Shown: piece after piece, positions 1 through 7,233 of the stretch | Layout of the letters: each line of letters begins with the position of its first letter | Numbering within the stretch: position 1 is the first letter of the stretch | Assembly (NCBI GenBank): GCA_036521915.1 | Contig: DATDGU010000286.1 | Coordinates: 1-14,443, forward strand | Origin: PALSA-555 sp036521915 | GTDB taxonomy: Bacteria; Actinomycetota; Acidimicrobiia; IMCC26256; PALSA-555 | DNA length: 14,443 nt | Direction of reading: 5' to 3' | The notes under the pieces: model-generated | What the model was told of the DNA's origin: nothing | Databases searched by the model: none | What the model saw: the letters and a program-made list of their open reading frames with translations, nothing else | Position numbers and translations under genes: made by a program

Positions 1-254
1 TCCGCCCGCAGCCGGCGGGCCGTCGCCATGCGGTCGAGCAGGTCGAAATCGCCGCCCGCCGAGAACGCCCGGCCCTCGCCCGTCAGCACGGCGACGCGCG
101 CCCCCGGGTCGGCGCTGAGCTGGGGGAACACCCGGGCGAGCGCATGGTGCAGCTCGTCGTTGACCGCGTTCAGGCTCTCGGGCCGGGCGAGCGTGACGAC
201 GCGGACGGCGCCGTCCTCCTTCACTCGGATGACGTCGGGCAGGTCGTAGTCCAT
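1..254 (-). CDS. Enoyl-CoA hydratase/isomerase family protein (partial, N-terminal 84 residues)
   Basis: The 3' end lies beyond the window edge. The visible 84 residues have the crotonase N-terminus: a β-strand pair ending VVTLARPESLNAV (about 19-31), then AFSAGGDFDLL (about 63-73), the first oxyanion-hole loop of the fold (family pattern A-F-x-A-G-x-D). The catalytic glutamates would lie in the missing part, so hydratase, isomerase or another crotonase activity cannot be told apart. The ATG at 254 is preceded by AAGGA about 6 nt upstream, which supports this start. It begins 22 nt after the stop of the large acyl-CoA dehydrogenase subunit on the same strand. It is therefore probably the third gene of a β-oxidation-type operon and would hydrate the enoyl-CoA made by that dehydrogenase (inference). 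Confidence 0.88.
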   Translation of the reverse strand, partial: MDYDLPDVIRVKEDGAVRVVTLARPESLNAVNDELHHALARVFPQLSADPGARVAVLTGEGRAFSAGGDFDLLDRMATARRLRA

Positions 255-276
255 CAGCGTCCTTGGCGCGGCACGG

Positions 277-1410
277 TCAGGCGGTCGGCAGGCCGAGGAT
301 CCGCGTGGCGACGATGTTTTTCTGAATCTGGGCGGTGCCCCCCATCACGCTCTGCGCGCGGCTGTAGAGATAGATCTTCAGTGCGAGGTCGTCCGCGTCG
401 CGGGCGGCCGCGGCCCCCGACACGTCGAGCGCGGCGGCGCCGACCGCCTGCTCGACCCAGGTCATGAGCAGCTTGTCGACCGACCCGCTCGGACCGTGCT
501 CGATGCCGTCGAGCCGCTCCGAGAGCCGTCGGCACACGTGCAGGCGGAGCATCTCGCTCTGCACGTGGGCCCAGGCGACGGCGTCTCGCTGGTCACCGCG
601 AAACGCGCGCGGGTCGGCCCGGATCGTCGCCTCGAGCTCCTGCACGGTCTTGGCGTAGCGCGCCACGTACCCGAGCTCGCCCGGCTCGCGCTCGTGGCTG
701 ACGATGGTCATCGCGATGCGCCACCCCTCCCCGAGCTCGCCGAGGAGGTTCGCGGCCGGCGCGCGTGCACCGTCGAAGCGCACCTGCCCGAACTCGCTCG
801 TGATGCCGTTGATCATCCGGAGGGGCCGCTGCTCGACGCCGGCCTGGCGCATCGGCACCGCGAACGCCGAGATCCCCTTGTGCTTGGGCACCTCCGGATC
901 GGTGCGGGCGAGGAGGAAGCACCAGTCGGCGACGTCGGAGTAGCTGGTCCAGACCTTGTGGCCGTCGATGATGTAGTCGTCGCCGTCGAGGACCGCCGTC
1001 GTGCGCAACGACGCCAGGTCGGACCCGGCGTCGGGTTCGCTGAAGCCCTGGCACCAGCGCTCGCGCCCGCTGATGATGCCCGGGAGGAACCGGTCCTTGA
1101 TCGCGTCGCTGGCGTGCACGGTGATGCCCTGCACGAGGTAGCCGAGGCTCGGCCGCGGGGGCGCCCCGGCGGCGGCGAGCTCGTCGTCGAGGATCACGTC
1201 GAAGACCGGCGGGAGGTCCTGCCCGCCGTAGCGGGACGGCCAGCTCAGCCCGAAGAAGCCGGCGTCGTAGAGCGACGTGTGCCAATCGGCCTGTCCGGCC
1301 CAGTACTCGTCGCCGGTCGACGAGGTGGGGAGGCCGGGGTTGTGGTCGGCGAGCCAGGCGCGCAGGCGCGCGCGAAACTCGGCCTCGGCCGGCGAATCAC
1401 GGAAGTCCAT
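277..1410 (-). CDS. Acyl-CoA dehydrogenase, large/catalytic subunit (FadE-like)
   Basis: A 377-residue flavin-dependent acyl-CoA dehydrogenase, of normal length, expected to introduce the α,β double bond into an acyl-CoA and pass electrons to ETF. CQGFSEPDAGSDLASL (120-135) is the FAD/substrate motif, HKVWTSYSDVADWC (151-164) follows in the β-domain, and GGTAQIQKNIVATRILGLP (357-375) is the C-terminal signature. The MCAD-type catalytic Glu is absent because VMGGT replaces the usual Y-E-G-T. The better candidate base is Glu240 in SHERE, at the position used by isovaleryl-CoA and long-chain dehydrogenases (alignment by eye). Its ATG lies 14 nt inside the end of the upstream dehydrogenase gene, so the two are probably translationally coupled. 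The pairing resembles the α2β2 FadE pairs of mycobacterial sterol catabolism, but the substrate is unknown. Confidence 0.93.
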   Translation of the reverse strand: MDFRDSPAEAEFRARLRAWLADHNPGLPTSSTGDEYWAGQADWHTSLYDAGFFGLSWPSRYGGQDLPPVFDVILDDELAAAGAPPRPSLGYLVQGITVHASDAIKDRFLPGIISGRERWCQGFSEPDAGSDLASLRTTAVLDGDDYIIDGHKVWTSYSDVADWCFLLARTDPEVPKHKGISAFAVPMRQAGVEQRPLRMINGITSEFGQVRFDGARAPAANLLGELGEGWRIAMTIVSHEREPGELGYVARYAKTVQELEATIRADPRAFRGDQRDAVAWAHVQSEMLRLHVCRRLSERLDGIEHGPSGSVDKLLMTWVEQAVGAAALDVSGAAAARDADDLALKIYLYSRAQSVMGGTAQIQKNIVATRILGLPTA

Positions 1411-2443
1411 CGGTGACCCCCAGCCGCTCGCGCTGCAGCTCGCGGAGCTGCACGCCGTCGTCGCCGAACCACTGGGCCGAGAGCAGCGCGCGCCGCAGGA
1501 ACACGTGCACGAGGCACTCCCAGGTGTTGCCGATGCCGCCGTGCACCTGGATCGCCGTCTCGCAGACGGTCCGCGCCGCGCGGGCGCAGTAGGCCTTGGC
1601 GACCCGTCCGGCCGACCGGGCGTCCGTCGGCTCGAGCTCGTCGACCGCCCACGCCGCGTACGCCGCGACGCTCGACGAGCCCTCCATCAGGCACTGCGCC
1701 TCGGCCAGGAGGTGCTGCACCGCCTGGAACGACCCCACCGGGACGCCGAACTGGCGGCGCGCCACCGCGTAGGCGACGGTGAGCTCGAGCACGCCCCGCA
1801 TCGCACCCACGAGGTCCGCGCTGGTGAGCGCGAGCCCGAGCGCGGTCCACGCCACGAGGTCGGCGTCGCTGAGCGGCGCGCCCCCGCCCTCGACGCGCAT
1901 CGGCGTGCCCACGGGGATCGACTGCACCGAGCGCGTCAGGTCGGCGCCCGCCGCGGCATCCACGCCGTCGCAGGCGAGCTGCCCGATGCCCGGGCGGGCG
2001 CCGTCGCCCACCAGCACGTAGGCCGTGCCAACCGGCTCCGGACCCGCGTCGATCGCGTACAGCGCCTCGGTGGTCCGTCCCCCCGCCACGACGGCCACCG
2101 CGGCGAGCTCGCCGGACAGCGCGACCGGCGCGCCATCACGCGCGCGGACGCCGGCGCGACGCGTGAGGTCGGCGGCCAGCAGCGGACCGGTGAACGCGAC
2201 GTCGGCCACGCGGGCGCCGAGGGCCTCGGCGACGATCGCCGCCTCGCCCGCGCCCGCCAGCGGGGCGCCCTCCCCCGCGTCGTCGCGCAGCTCCAACCAG
2301 CCGGCGTCCCGCACCGCCGCCGCGAGCTGCTTCGCCCTCGTGGTGTCGTCGAGATCGGCCACCGTGGCGGGACCGAGCTCGCGGGCGAGCCGGCGGGCCG
2401 AGCGCCGCAGCTCGGCCTGCTCGGGTGTCTCGCGGGTGTCCAC
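1397..2443 (-). CDS. Acyl-CoA dehydrogenase, small/partner subunit (FadE-like)
   Basis: A 348-residue acyl-CoA dehydrogenase-fold protein, shorter and more divergent than its neighbour, as is usual for the second subunit of heteromeric actinobacterial enzymes. The C-terminal half is recognisable: YAVARRQFGVPVGSFQAVQH (a conserved family segment) and IQVHGGIGNTWE followed by LRRA near the end. The canonical SEPDAGSD-type motif of the N-terminal half is missing, so FAD binding and catalysis probably depend on the large subunit (inference). The frame stays open to a GTG at 2479, but that extension crosses the promoter and operator. I prefer the GTG at 2443, giving VDTRETPEQAELR, a normal family start. 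A possible -10 (CATTCT on this strand, 2451-2456) lies just upstream, so the transcript may be leaderless. It is the first gene of the operon running to the left edge. Confidence 0.88.
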   Translation of the reverse strand: MDTRETPEQAELRRSARRLARELGPATVADLDDTTRAKQLAAAVRDAGWLELRDDAGEGAPLAGAGEAAIVAEALGARVADVAFTGPLLAADLTRRAGVRARDGAPVALSGELAAVAVVAGGRTTEALYAIDAGPEPVGTAYVLVGDGARPGIGQLACDGVDAAAGADLTRSVQSIPVGTPMRVEGGGAPLSDADLVAWTALGLALTSADLVGAMRGVLELTVAYAVARRQFGVPVGSFQAVQHLLAEAQCLMEGSSSVAAYAAWAVDELEPTDARSAGRVAKAYCARAARTVCETAIQVHGGIGNTWECLVHVFLRRALLSAQWFGDDGVQLRELQRERLGVTDGLP

Positions 2444-2449
2444 CGGAGG

Positions 2450-2464
2450 TAGAATGTAGTTTCC
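2450..2464. promoter_or_regulatory. Operator-like palindrome, site A, in the acyl-CoA dehydrogenase / enoyl-CoA hydratase divergent promoter
   Basis: TAGAAT-GTA-GTTTCC is one of five sites in this window matching GAGAAT-nnn-RTTNTC. On the minus strand it overlaps a possible -10, CATTCT, with GTGCTC 17 nt upstream as a possible -35. The run GAGAG occurs exactly 7 nt to the right (2472-2476), as at sites B and C. This is the weakest site in palindromic symmetry, and no experimental evidence is visible. A TetR-type repressor is the natural binder to suspect. Confidence 0.55.
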
Positions 2465-2538
2465 GGTATTTGAGAGCACAATACTCGTCGGGCGCGGCGC
2501 ACCCGAGCCGCGGCGGAGACGACGACAGGCTGGCGACC

Positions 2539-3321
2539 GTGACCGATGCCGCCGAGGAGCTGGTACGCGAGCCCCGGGGGACCGTCCTGGTCCTCCGGCT
2601 CAACCGCCCCGACGCGAGGAACGCCCTCACGCCGACGCTGCTGGCGGCGCTCGGCGCCGCGATCCTCGACGCCGAGTCCGACCCTCGGGTGCGCGCCGTC
2701 GTCCTCACCGCGACGGGCGACCGGGCGTTCTGCGCCGGGATGGACCTGCGGTCGTTCGCGGCCGGTGAGCACCTGGGTGTCGGTGCCGACGAGGCCACGC
2801 ACGCGTTCTTCCGGCTGCTCGACGGTGCCGTCGGGATCCCGGTCGTCGGTGCGGCGAACGGCACGGCGGTCGCGGGCGGCTTCGAGCTCCTGCTGGGCTG
2901 TGACGTCATCGTGGCGTCCGCCGCCGCGGAGTTCGGGCTGCCCGAGGTGAAGCGAGGACTCTTCCCCGCCGGCGGGGGCACGTTCCTCGGGACGCGGATC
3001 CCGCTCGGGATCGCGCTCGAGCTCGCCCTCACGGGCGACCCCATCAGCGCGAGCCGCGCCGCCGCGCTCGGTCTGGTCAACGTCGTCACGCCACCCGACG
3101 AGGTGCTCCCGTCGGCGCTCGCCCTCGCCGAACGGATCGCCGCGAACGGGCCGCTCGCGCTGGCCGCCGTCAAGGAGCTCGTCCGGCTCGGCGTCACCGA
3201 CGCCGCGCGGGCCCGCGAGCGTCAGCGCGAGTGGCAGGAGGTCGTGTTCAACAGCGAGGACGCGAGGGAGGGCGCGACGGCATTCGTCGAGCGCCGCCCA
3301 CCGGTCTGGCGGGGGCGCTGA
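2539..3321 (+). CDS. Enoyl-CoA hydratase (crotonase family), canonical active site
   Basis: A 260-residue crotonase of normal length, predicted to add water across a trans-2-enoyl-CoA. LNRPDARNALT (21-31) and AFCAGMDLRSF (63-73) form the first part of the fold and the oxyanion hole. Both catalytic glutamates of true hydratases are in place: Glu116 in GGFELLLGCD and Glu136 in FGLPEVKRGLFP, followed by the usual AGGG turn. The start is the GTG at 2539 (VTDAAEELV). The frame is open further upstream, but that would run through the divergent promoter. The Shine-Dalgarno sequence is weak, so the start is less certain than the family call. The gene is divergent from the acyl-CoA dehydrogenase operon and convergent with the FadD-like gene, with a 42-nt gap. 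Confidence 0.9.
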   Translation: MTDAAEELVREPRGTVLVLRLNRPDARNALTPTLLAALGAAILDAESDPRVRAVVLTATGDRAFCAGMDLRSFAAGEHLGVGADEATHAFFRLLDGAVGIPVVGAANGTAVAGGFELLLGCDVIVASAAAEFGLPEVKRGLFPAGGGTFLGTRIPLGIALELALTGDPISASRAAALGLVNVVTPPDEVLPSALALAERIAANGPLALAAVKELVRLGVTDAARARERQREWQEVVFNSEDAREGATAFVERRPPVWRGR

Positions 3322-3363
3322 GACCGAGGACACCCCGGCCCCGACCCGGCGCCGCGGACGTGG

Positions 3364-4944
3364 TCAGGCCGGCGACGCGCGGGCGCGCAGCTCCTCCTTG
3401 ACGACCTTGCCGGTGGCGTTGACTGGCAGCGCGTCGAGGAACTCCACGCTCCGCGGCACCTTGTAGTTCGCCATCTCGCGGCGAGCCCAGTCGATGATCT
3501 CCTGCGGCTCGAGCACGGCGCCCGGCGTGAGCACGATGAACGCCTTGCCGACCTCGCCGAGGCGAGCGTCCGGGACGCCGATGACCGCGGCCTGCGCGAC
3601 CTGCGGGTGGCGCAGGAGGAGGTTCTCGATCTCGGCGGGGTACGCGTTGAACCCGCCGACGATGAACATGTCCTTGATGCGCCCGACGATCCGGAGGTAG
3701 CCGTCGGCGTCGAAGGCGCCGAGGTCACCCGTGTGCAGCCAGCCGTCGGCGTCGACCGCCGCCGCGGTCGCGTCCGGGTCGTCGAGGTACTGGCGCATGA
3801 CGGTCTCGCCGCGGACCACGACCTCGCCGGGCTCCCCCGCCGCCGTCTCGGTGCCACCCGCGTCGACCGTGCGCACCTCGAACCCGGCGAGGGGCACGCC
3901 GACCGTCGAGACCACGTGCTCGAAGTCGTCATCCGGGCGGGCCCCCGTGACCGTCCCGGCCTCGGTGAGCCCATATCCCGTCAGGATGCGCTCGAACGGC
4001 AGCTCGGCGCGCATCCGCGTGACGAGCTCGCCGGGGATGTCGGCGGCGCCGATCGTCGACACGCGCAACGTCGAGATGTCGCGCGCCGCACGGTCCGGAT
4101 CGTCCAGCAGCGAGTAGTAGAGGGTGGGTGGTCCGGGGAGCACGGACACGCGCTCGCGTTCCACGAGCTCGAGCACGGCGCCGGCGTCGAACACGGCGAC
4201 CGGGAGGATGGTCGCCCCGCGCATGAGCGAGGCGAGCACGCCCGCCTTGTAGCCGAAGATGTGGAAGAAGGGGTTGGCGATGAGGTAGCGGTCGCCCGGG
4301 CGGAGGTCGACCCAGTCGCACCAGTCGAGGTACCCGCGCAGGGTCTGGCCGTGCGTCATGACGACGCCCTTCGGGTTGCCCGTGGTCCCCGAGGTGAACA
4401 CGATGTCGCTCGGGTCGTCGGCGCCGATCGAGGCCACGCGCTCCTCGAGGACGTCGTCGGCGACGGCGCGTCCCCGACCGAGGAACTCCTGCCACGCCGG
4501 CGCGGCACCGCCCGGCTCACCGGACAGCAGGACCGTGTGCTCGAGCGCCGGGAGCTCCACCGCCGCGTCGGCGAGCATCGCCGGGTAGTCGGTCTCGAGG
4601 AAGCCGCGCACGGTGAACAGCAGCCGGGCGCGGCTGCGGCCGAGCACGTATCCCGCCTCGACACCGCGGAACCTGGTGTTGACCGGCACGAGGACGCCGC
4701 CGGCCGTCGTGACGCCGAGCGCGGCGACGATCCACTCGAGGGAGTTCGGCGCCCACACCGCCACGCGGTCGCCCCGCTCGATGCCCGACGACACGAGCGC
4801 GCGCGCCGCGTCGTCGACCATCGACCCGAGCGTCGCGAAGTCAACGCGTCGGTCGCCATCCACCACCGCCTCGGCGCGAGCCGACCCGCGGGCCCGGTCC
4901 CGGGCCATCGCGGGGATGGTCGGCCAGGTGACCTCGCTGCGCAC
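3364..4944 (-). CDS. Acyl-CoA synthetase (AMP-forming), FadD3-like
   Basis: A 526-residue ANL-superfamily ligase that activates a carboxylate to its CoA thioester through an acyl-adenylate. Motifs are in order: the P-loop FTSGTTGNPKG (183-193), NPFFHIFGYKAG (224-235), the adenine/acyl motif GYGLTEAG (323-330), GWLHTGDLG (401-409), the hinge GRIKDMFIVGGFNAYPAEIE (421-440) and the catalytic lysine Lys513 in NATGK. The NPFFHIFGYKAG and GGFNAYPAEIE segments recall FadD3, which activates the steroid-derived hexahydroindanedione propionate, but the substrate is only inferred. The GTG start at 4944 has GAGGGAG just upstream. The gene stands alone on this strand, reading away from operator site B, and is divergent from the KshB-like reductase. 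A fatty-acid or aromatic-acid CoA ligase is the alternative. Confidence 0.9.
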   Translation of the reverse strand: MRSEVTWPTIPAMARDRARGSARAEAVVDGDRRVDFATLGSMVDDAARALVSSGIERGDRVAVWAPNSLEWIVAALGVTTAGGVLVPVNTRFRGVEAGYVLGRSRARLLFTVRGFLETDYPAMLADAAVELPALEHTVLLSGEPGGAAPAWQEFLGRGRAVADDVLEERVASIGADDPSDIVFTSGTTGNPKGVVMTHGQTLRGYLDWCDWVDLRPGDRYLIANPFFHIFGYKAGVLASLMRGATILPVAVFDAGAVLELVERERVSVLPGPPTLYYSLLDDPDRAARDISTLRVSTIGAADIPGELVTRMRAELPFERILTGYGLTEAGTVTGARPDDDFEHVVSTVGVPLAGFEVRTVDAGGTETAAGEPGEVVVRGETVMRQYLDDPDATAAAVDADGWLHTGDLGAFDADGYLRIVGRIKDMFIVGGFNAYPAEIENLLLRHPQVAQAAVIGVPDARLGEVGKAFIVLTPGAVLEPQEIIDWARREMANYKVPRSVEFLDALPVNATGKVVKEELRARASPA

Positions 4945-4966
4945 GGGCTCCCTCGGGCGGTTGGTG

Positions 4967-4981
4967 GAGAATGAAGTTAGC
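4967..4981. promoter_or_regulatory. Operator-like palindrome, site B, between the FadD-like and KshB-like genes
   Basis: GAGAAT-GAA-GTTAGC matches the five-site consensus, with a perfect left half and a degenerate right half. On the minus strand it overlaps CATTCT, a possible -10, with TGACTC exactly 17 nt upstream as a -35, and the FadD-like GTG start is about 23 nt downstream. GAGAG lies 7 nt to the right (4989-4993). Binding here would be expected to block transcription of the FadD-like gene and possibly of its divergent neighbour. Confidence 0.6.
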
Positions 4982-4998
4982 AGATTTTGAGAGTCATC

Positions 4999-5026
4999 TT
5001 GCTGGGAACGGATACGGGCTTATCAT
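4999..5026 (+). promoter_or_regulatory. Candidate promoter for the KshB-like reductase
   Basis: TTGCTG (4999-5004) and TATCAT (5021-5026), separated by 16 nt, resemble primary sigma-factor -35 and -10 boxes. They would start transcription near 5033, about 20 nt before the reductase ATG at 5055. Operator site B ends 17 nt before this -35. The assignment is by eye only. Confidence 0.45.
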
Positions 5027-5054
5027 CGGCTGACGCCGCGACGGGACCGGGCTG

Positions 5055-6074
5055 ATGGAGCTCCACGACCACGAGTACCACTCCCTCGCCGTCGCGGACG
5101 TCGTCGAGGAGACCGCCGACACCCGGTCCTTCGTGCTGGACATCCCTTCGGGGCTCGACGCGACGTTCGCGTACGCCGCCGGCCAGTTCTGCACGTTCCG
5201 CGCCGCCCTCGACGGTGAGCCGGTCGTCCGCTGCTACTCGATGTCGAGCTCGCCCGAGACCGGCGACCCGTTCACGACGACGGTGAAGCGGGTCCCGGGC
5301 GGGCGGATGTCGAACTGGATGAACGATGCGCTCCGGGCGGGCGACACCATCGAGGTGCTGCGCCCGACCGGGCTCTTCGTGCTGCGCGAGCGGGAGGAGC
5401 CGCTCGTCGCCTTCGCCGGTGGGAGCGGGATCACCCCCGTGATCTCCATCATCAAGACCGCGCTCGCCACCACCGGCCGCCAGATCCTGCTCGTCTACGC
5501 CAACCGCAGCGACGACAGCGTGATCTTCGCAGACGAGCTCGACCGACTCCGCTCGAGCGCCGCCGGTCGGCTCTCGATCCACCACCACCTCGATTCGGAG
5601 CGCGGGTTCCTCGACGCCGACCGGTGCGCGTCGCTGGTCGGCGACGCCGCCGACGCCGACTTCTACATCTGTGGCCCGAGCCCGTACATGGACACCGTCG
5701 AGGCGGGGCTCTCGAGCCTCGGCGTCGGGCACGGCCAGCGGTTCATCGAGCGCTTCGTGCTCTCCGAGCCGGCACCGACCGACCCCGCAGACTCGTCCAC
5801 GCATTCGGTCGTCATCCGCCTCGCGGGACGCGAGACGACGGTGCGCTACCAGGCAGGTGACACCGTCCTCGAGGCGGCGCGCCGAGGGGGCCTGCAGCCC
5901 CCGTTCTCGTGCGAGCAGGGCAACTGCGCGACCTGCATGGCCCACCTCCACGAAGGCTTGGCGACGATGCCGGTCAACACCGCGCTGACACCCGATGAGG
6001 TCGAGGCCGGCTGGGTGCTCACGTGCCAGGCGCTGCCGACGAGCCCGTCGCTGGTCGTCGACTACGACGCCTGA
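5055..6074 (+). CDS. Ferredoxin--NAD(P)H reductase component of a Rieske-type oxygenase (KshB-like)
   Basis: A 339-residue flavin reductase with a fused C-terminal plant-type ferredoxin. It passes electrons from NAD(P)H through FAD and a [2Fe-2S] cluster to a partner oxygenase. Segments in order are RCYSMSSSP (59-67, FAD binding), FAGGSGITPVISIIKTAL (120-137, nucleotide binding), CGPSPYMDTVE (206-216), and a ferredoxin domain with cluster ligands Cys286, Cys291, Cys294 and Cys324 (C-x4-C-x2-C-x29-C, all present). Length and motifs match the reductase of 3-ketosteroid 9α-hydroxylase (KshB) and close relatives. No terminal oxygenase is encoded in the window, so the partner must be elsewhere. 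The last 13 nt overlap the end of the convergent CoA-transferase gene. The RBS is weak, but the ATG gives a normal N-terminus. Confidence 0.92.
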   Translation: MELHDHEYHSLAVADVVEETADTRSFVLDIPSGLDATFAYAAGQFCTFRAALDGEPVVRCYSMSSSPETGDPFTTTVKRVPGGRMSNWMNDALRAGDTIEVLRPTGLFVLREREEPLVAFAGGSGITPVISIIKTALATTGRQILLVYANRSDDSVIFADELDRLRSSAAGRLSIHHHLDSERGFLDADRCASLVGDAADADFYICGPSPYMDTVEAGLSSLGVGHGQRFIERFVLSEPAPTDPADSSTHSVVIRLAGRETTVRYQAGDTVLEAARRGGLQPPFSCEQGNCATCMAHLHEGLATMPVNTALTPDEVEAGWVLTCQALPTSPSLVVDYDA

Positions 6075-7231
6075 TCCCGCGCCGGCACGGACGGACCGAG
6101 CAGGTCGCCGGTGTGCTCGTGCAGTCGCGGCGGCGCACGGTAGACCGACGGCGCCTCCGGACACCGGATGGGGTTCCCGACCATCCGCAGCGGGCCCTCG
6201 GGGGTGGCGACCGACACGACCATCCCACGTGACCGGGCCACGTCGCCGTCGAGCGCTGTCCCGAGGTCCACCACCTCGCCGACGGCGATCCCGAGCGGGC
6301 GCAGCCGCGCGACCCACTCCGCCGCCGGGGAGCTCATTAGCATCGCGGCGAGGTCGTCGACCAGCGGGACGCGGTTCGCGAACCGTTGCTGCATGGTCGA
6401 GAAGCGGGGGTCCTCGGCCCAGTCCGGTCGCTCGAGCTCGTGACACAGGCGACGCCAGAACTCGTCATGGGTGACGAACAGCGCGAGGTAGCCGGACGCG
6501 GTTTCGAACAGCTGCGCCGGCACGTAGAACGAGTGCGCGCCGAGCGGGTGTCGCGTCGGCCGCTCGCCGCCGTTGAGGTATGCGGCAGCCTTGTAGTTGA
6601 GCTGCGAGAGCATGACGTCGAACAGCGAGATGTCGACCTGGCCGCCCTTGCCCTCGAGGACCTTCGCGACGAGTCCGAGCGCCGCCATGATCCCCGACGA
6701 GTTGTCGACCGCCGAGTAGCCCGCCAGGGTCGGCGGTCCGTCAGGCTCGCCGGTCATCGCCGCGACACCGGTCGTGGCCTGGATCACGTAGTCGAACGCC
6801 GGCCACTCGGCGGCCGGACCGTCGAGCCCGTAGCCGGTGAGCGCGACGCACACGATCGTCGGGTTGAAGCGGCGCAACGACTCGTAGTCGAGGCCGAGCT
6901 TCCGGATCGTCGACGGCCGCTGGTTCACGAGCAGCGCGTGCGCGGTCTCGGCCAGCGCACCGAGCTGCGCCTGCCCCTCGGACGACGTGAGGTCGATGTG
7001 CACGCTGCGCTTGTTGCGATTCAGGCTCGCGAAGTACACGTTGTGGTCGTCGACCGCCCGCGCCCCCACATGGCGCGACAGGTCGCCACCCTCTGGCTCG
7101 ACCTTGATGACGTCGGCGCCGAGATCGGCGAGGAGCATCCCGCCGAACGGGCCGGCGAGGATGTGGCCGACCTCGAGCACCCGGATGCCGGCGAGCGGGC
7201 CGGCCACGTCGCGTCTCGGCACGGTGTCCAC
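6062..7231 (-). CDS. Class III CoA-transferase (CaiB/BaiF family)
   Basis: A 389-residue family III CoA-transferase, expected to move CoA between an acyl-CoA donor and a carboxylic acid acceptor. The N-terminus is typical: PLAGIRVLEVGHILAGPFGG (12-31), then LADLGADVIKVEPEGGD (35-50). The catalytic Asp that forms the aspartyl-CoA intermediate is Asp147 in WPAFDYVIQATTG. NRNKRSVHIDL (71-81) is another family segment. The GTG start at 7231 is only 2 nt past the stop of the LLM-family gene, so the two are almost certainly co-transcribed and probably coupled. A second in-frame GTG at 7222 is possible. The substrate is unknown. In bile-acid and steroid pathways such enzymes recycle CoA, which fits the neighbourhood. 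The 3' end overlaps the convergent KshB-like gene by 13 nt. Confidence 0.92.
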   Translation of the reverse strand: MDTVPRRDVAGPLAGIRVLEVGHILAGPFGGMLLADLGADVIKVEPEGGDLSRHVGARAVDDHNVYFASLNRNKRSVHIDLTSSEGQAQLGALAETAHALLVNQRPSTIRKLGLDYESLRRFNPTIVCVALTGYGLDGPAAEWPAFDYVIQATTGVAAMTGEPDGPPTLAGYSAVDNSSGIMAALGLVAKVLEGKGGQVDISLFDVMLSQLNYKAAAYLNGGERPTRHPLGAHSFYVPAQLFETASGYLALFVTHDEFWRRLCHELERPDWAEDPRFSTMQQRFANRVPLVDDLAAMLMSSPAAEWVARLRPLGIAVGEVVDLGTALDGDVARSRGMVVSVATPEGPLRMVGNPIRCPEAPSVYRAPPRLHEHTGDLLGPSVPARDQAS

Positions 7232-7233
7232 GC

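Noticed and set aside
1936..3333. 465-codon minus-strand frame across the enoyl-CoA hydratase gene
   Set aside because: It is antisense to a gene with an intact hydratase active site, and no recognisable domain is seen.
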